Assembly (NCBI GenBank): GCA_013214355.1
Contig: JABSSL010000034.1
Span: 1-64,000, forward strand
Reading direction: 5' to 3'
Length of the DNA stretch: 64,000 bases
DNA from: Saprospiraceae bacterium
GTDB taxonomy: Bacteria; Bacteroidota; Bacteroidia; Chitinophagales; Saprospiraceae
Shown: piece after piece, positions 62,001 to 64,000 of the stretch
Layout of the letters: every line of letters begins with the position of its first letter
Numbering within the stretch: position 1 is the first letter of the stretch
Notes under the pieces: model-generated
The model's database searches: none
Seen by the model: the letters and a program-made list of their open reading frames with translations, nothing else
What the model was told of the DNA's origin: nothing
Translations under genes and position numbers: made by a program

Positions 62001-62862
62001 ACTCAAAAAAGGTATTGATGATCTCATATCGGGCAGTTCTGTCAATGTTTGAAGAAAAACTGCCTTGTCCCAAGAATAGTCCAGAATCATAGTCTGGCGT
62101 ATCTCCTTCTGCTATACTTATGACCAAGGTATATCGTTCGTAGGGAATGACCTCGACCGGGTCAGTAGATATCACCTTGGTGAATCCGTTAAAGGCGAGG
62201 TCCGGGTGATTACCTTGAAAGTATTGGCTGTTAGATCTGAAATCAGGATCTACTGAGCTACAGATTGTATCAACTGGTATTCCTTGTCCACTATTTACTG
62301 TATTGGAATTCACAGGCACATCAGGTTTCCCTGGTACATGGGAGATATTGAGCCTTCGCACAAACGGCTGTAATTCAATCGATCTCAATTGTACTTCCAG
62401 GTGATCAAAATCCGCCAAGCACTCCAATCCCATATAGTGCTCCGAAGCTAGGACAAAATCAAAGCTGACACTATCTCCTAGTGGGATGAAATGGATCAAG
62501 AATATCTGGCCATCTTCTCCTTCATGCAATTGATAGATGGTCTGGATAATTGAATTTACGGGGTGTTCTTCTAGATCACTACTCATCAATGAATCTGGAT
62601 GCTGGAGTACTTCTTCCGAGTTGCCCGTAGAAAGGAAGATACCGGAATCCAATCCGATTGTAGCTTCCCCATTACTAAAGGTTCTGACATTGGACCAGTT
62701 ACCGTGGAAATTCATCCCAACAGGGATTATGTTGTCTGCTAGGAAATAGTTTTCTACTAGGTCTGATACTCTAGTCCCACTAGGTAAGGTATCTAATCTG
62801 ATTTGACCGAAAGAAATATGTGCTAAGCACAAGCACAAAAAGGCAAGCAAAGTTTTTTTCAT
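59008..62862 (-). CDS. Giant T9SS surface protein with choice-of-anchor-L-like, P-like, PKD, dockerin- and cohesin-like modules (paralogue B)
   Basis: An exported protein of 1284 residues. In order: signal peptide; a choice-of-anchor L-like domain (about 30-272, with LDSGIFLSTGN and FDFVLASEHYMG); a Cys-rich repeat region (285-480); a proprotein-convertase P-like domain (about 510-680, MYDLEIFVTAPNGSRVVL...NGTWQLSIQDLWDYDNGFLFDW); PKD-like domain (795-862); dockerin-like module (930-990, ADLDCDTIITDQDLLAL); cohesin-like module (1055-1190); T9SS sorting domain (1200-1284). The C-terminal third is paralogous to protein A. It is probably a surface adhesin or scaffold; the partner is unknown. Confidence 0.85.
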   Translation of the reverse strand: MKKTLLAFLCLCLAHISFGQIRLDTLPSGTRVSDLVENYFLADNIIPVGMNFHGNWSNVRTFSNGEATIGLDSGIFLSTGNSEEVLQHPDSLMSSDLEEHPVNSIIQTIYQLHEGEDGQIFLIHFIPLGDSVSFDFVLASEHYMGLECLADFDHLEVQLRSIELQPFVRRLNISHVPGKPDVPVNSNTVNSGQGIPVDTICSSVDPDFRSNSQYFQGNHPDLAFNGFTKVISTDPVEVIPYERYTLVISIAEGDTPDYDSGLFLGQGSFSSNIDRTARYEIINTFFEFCDTLRVGELEITEGGAYFTRITEPYAPIDTFYQFQAYKIREEAEVTHEICPGDTLLIGGDLITGPAKIEEYNTTIEGCDSITNHTIRWSRSSVDSIYYQHYLCSGDTLFVLDTFFTESAVYQVNTNGGICDTAYFYLAQFGEMLERTETTFACPGDTIELLGNSITASTLLVDTLMSETACDTLLFHKVVFQELEFLVEDLTFCFGDTVEMRYGEQFKALDGARIDSLNFDSPSIIGDGLNLETKSMLAIKGYGTTTQVMDLGGVDEICLTIEHSHMYDLEIFVTAPNGSRVVLQAQRFINSGHRLGEPIWVEGPGVGYQYCWTMAATQTMTEFSDTEPDMLTIPADDYLPHGNFQAFESSLVNGTWQLSIQDLWDYDNGFLFDWSIRFSEPSTGTIIQQGWLNTESDIYQDSISLEGLLPAGDHPFGYFVETEGGCYIDTTLVIQIMSQPSAPAQIDTTICEPGFIFNQWIESSGTYAVTLGPPQFCESRTTRLLVTIRDSIQADLSVAGDLDTYTFTVGNLLDEQVLIDFGDGQTSSERTTTHVYAEAGIYQPKVTISSPCDTITVLFQAVTVPDRYLAMGYIETGPWADNMEGISGVQVSANTVESTNPDQVTGPDGSYHFMDFWAYTSFALQPFKNDDPVNGLDIADLIRLSRHLNGSSPISFSAQLLAADLDCDTIITDQDLLALRRFLLEPGQVFPDSCSSWIFWPQYFALEDASNPFDHPVVIAIDSIQADTSGLDFYGVKRGDIGGNASAARGSSPPDSLFLRLKNGFVATNDTFRLDFSVENFEELVGFQTELMYDTAALDFQGFIVGEVPGMSTEHFGLSKVGEGIIRVVWLDILGNAHSLEDGSLAFGLSLRAKTDIVDRRDHIALNTRDLSALSFNSELVEGLVALKVGLLTTLEHSTRQAFTLFQNQPNPFNGKTRIPFEIPGSARATLRIYNQLGQLVWMKSASYPSGRSMEEVTLSGSGLFYYSLDTPWGQATKKMLLVNP
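59567..59691 (-). repeat. 125-bp segment almost identical to 55567-55691
   Basis: The second copy of the conserved stretch, exactly 4000 bp from the first. One base differs. Confidence 0.85.
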
Positions 62863-63438
62863 CGCGCGTTTTTAAGTCAACTGGGTATTACAGTTGTAAA
62901 ATAGTGAAATAGATTTACGGTTCACATTAAATTTTATGTTAATCGATAAACAATTGTCGTCAGAGGATTAAACTAGTTTTTCCTAATATTATGGTCATCA
63001 ATTATTTCATCTTAAGGGAGGTTTGCCTTCCATTCTATGAATCAGAAAGAACATCACTTCCAAGATGACCGTGATATTGAGGGAGGTTCCAATTGGAAAA
63101 ACTGGAAATCCGCCAGACCAGTAGAAGAATGCAATAAAATTTCATCTAGGACCAGAATTGACAGTAAATAGTCTTGGTTGCAGAATCAAGGATTCTACTA
63201 AGATGATTCATTAGTCTACCGATAGGTAACCAACATTAAGACAGTTTCAAAAATTTTAAATTGGATCTTAGCTGAATTAGTGCACACGATCCTGTTAAAA
63301 AGCTCCATCCTGATTAATCTGTGCTAAAATCAGTATTTGAGGAAGCGTTTCCTTCTGCAAGGCCCCAAACTTTAGCTTCGCTCTTCTCTTCTTTATCCCC
63401 TCCAACTTATATATTGCAGGCCGAAACAACTCAAATGT
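62863..63438. other. Gene-free region upstream of the trehalase gene
   Basis: About 576 bases between the two outward-pointing genes. It holds the second copy of the intergenic repeat (63182-63252) and a -7-like TATATTGC (63410-63417). A 44-codon open frame (63037-63171) begins near a GGGAGG but has no other support. Confidence 0.45.
63182..63252. repeat. Intergenic repeat copy 2
   Basis: Matches 58897-58965 with shared blocks AGATGAT, CTACC.ATAGGTAACCA and CAGTTTCAA. It lies upstream of paralogue B by about 330 bases. Confidence 0.6.
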
Positions 63439-64000
63439 ATGAAACGGCTACACCTCTTACCCATAACAATTCTTCTACTAACGCTGGCTTGTCGGCCATC
63501 CACACCAAGGGTAGACGCGCCCAGTTTCCCGGCGCAAAGTCAAGCACCAGATGAGCGATTTGGTCAGTTGTTCGCTGATGTGCAATTGGCTAGAATTTTC
63601 CCGGATGGGAAAACTTTTGTGGACTGTGACCCTAAATCTAATGCAGCAGAAATTATAGCAGCATACGAAGGAGAGAAACAAGTAGAAGGCTTTGATCTAG
63701 CGGCATTTGTTGAAAAACACTTTGATCTTCCTAAAGAATACGCCTCGGGATTTAGCAGTGATACCAGTCGATCTGTTCAGGAGCATATTACCTTACTTTG
63801 GGATGTGCTCACTCGGGAACCTGAGGCATCCAACGGAGGTTCGCTTATTCCACTTCCGAAATCTTATATTGTCCCTGGTGGCCGATTTAGGGAGGTTTAT
63901 TACTGGGACAGTTATTTTACCATGCTAGGACTGCAAGTTTCTGGCAAAGGAGAGATGATCGAAAATATGGTGGATAACTTTGCCTTCCTCATTGATACGA
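63439..64000 (+). CDS. treA: GH37 trehalase, 5' part only (runs off the window)
   Basis: The first 187 residues of an exported trehalase that splits trehalose into two glucose molecules. The start is a lipoprotein signal (LLTLACRPS). FGQLFADVQLARIFPDGKTFVDCDPK is the family N-terminal block, and PGGRFREVYYWDSYFTMLGL (about 152-171) is the GH37 signature 1. The rest of the gene, including the second signature, lies beyond the window edge. The ATG at 63439 is chosen because it opens directly on the signal peptide. A possible -7 element TATATTGC lies at 63410-63417, without a clear TTG. Confidence 0.93.
   Translation, partial: MKRLHLLPITILLLTLACRPSTPRVDAPSFPAQSQAPDERFGQLFADVQLARIFPDGKTFVDCDPKSNAAEIIAAYEGEKQVEGFDLAAFVEKHFDLPKEYASGFSSDTSRSVQEHITLLWDVLTREPEASNGGSLIPLPKSYIVPGGRFREVYYWDSYFTMLGLQVSGKGEMIENMVDNFAFLIDT

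Noticed and set aside
63037-63171. 44-codon open frame upstream of the trehalase gene
   Set aside because: There is a GGGAGG upstream but no homology, conserved motif or context to support a gene.

Overview
The window looks like chromosomal DNA of a marine-type Bacteroidota, most likely class Saprospiria (Lewinella/Haliscomenobacter relatives). The grounds are SusC/SusD proteins, LptD and MlaD of Bacteroidota type, secreted proteins with type IX secretion (T9SS) sorting domains of both types, dockerin-like and cohesin-like modules, lipoproteins with a Cys lipobox, few Shine-Dalgarno sites, and repeated promoters of the form TTG-N19/20-TAnnTTTG. Phylum is secure; class is inference from gene style. 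No rRNA, tRNA, CRISPR array or intact insertion sequence was seen.

Layout. 1-2.1 kb: a tyrosine recombinase with an unusual N-terminal repeat region, next to a cluster of degenerate direct repeats. 2.2-11.7 kb: a secreted cytochrome c/heme-binding protein, LptD, a divergent cell-wall amidase, an MCE/MlaD protein and small conserved hypotheticals. 12-16.5 kb: a secreted M43 metalloprotease, then a serine hydrolase - LytS-type kinase - LytTR regulator unit with overlapping ends. 16.5-21 kb: minus-strand genes including a dienoyl-CoA isomerase, a DUF1080 lipoprotein, a membrane AraC regulator and rluF.

21-36.5 kb is the metabolic core, all on the minus strand: SusC/SusD outer-membrane uptake, a LacI regulator, an SDR likely to reduce fructuronate, uronate isomerase (uxaC), KDG kinase (kdgK), a three-part TRAP transporter and KDPG aldolase (eda). 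Together they import a uronate and convert it to pyruvate and glyceraldehyde 3-phosphate. Mannonate dehydratase (UxuA) is absent from the window, and three unrelated genes (EamA transporter, rhodanese, sterol desaturase-like) split the cluster. Two LacI-type palindromes lie upstream of the regulator.

36.5-37.4 kb holds no intact gene and has a 14-15 bp sequence inverted at its two edges. 37.4-54.7 kb holds a methyltransferase, lipoproteins, a gliding-type T9SS protein, a metallophosphoesterase, a GH92 alpha-mannosidase behind a striking set of three inverted repeats spaced 31 bp, a TPR-like hypothetical, a dockerin-like T9SS protein, a PepSY-like repeat lipoprotein, a short-chain dehydrogenase, a sialate O-acetylesterase and a thiolase. 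55-62.9 kb holds two giant T9SS proteins that carry dockerin-like and cohesin-like modules in the same chain and share a nearly identical 125-bp segment. The window ends inside a GH37 trehalase gene. Many start codons are revised here from the longest open frame to a start that fits a signal peptide, a promoter or the neighbouring gene.
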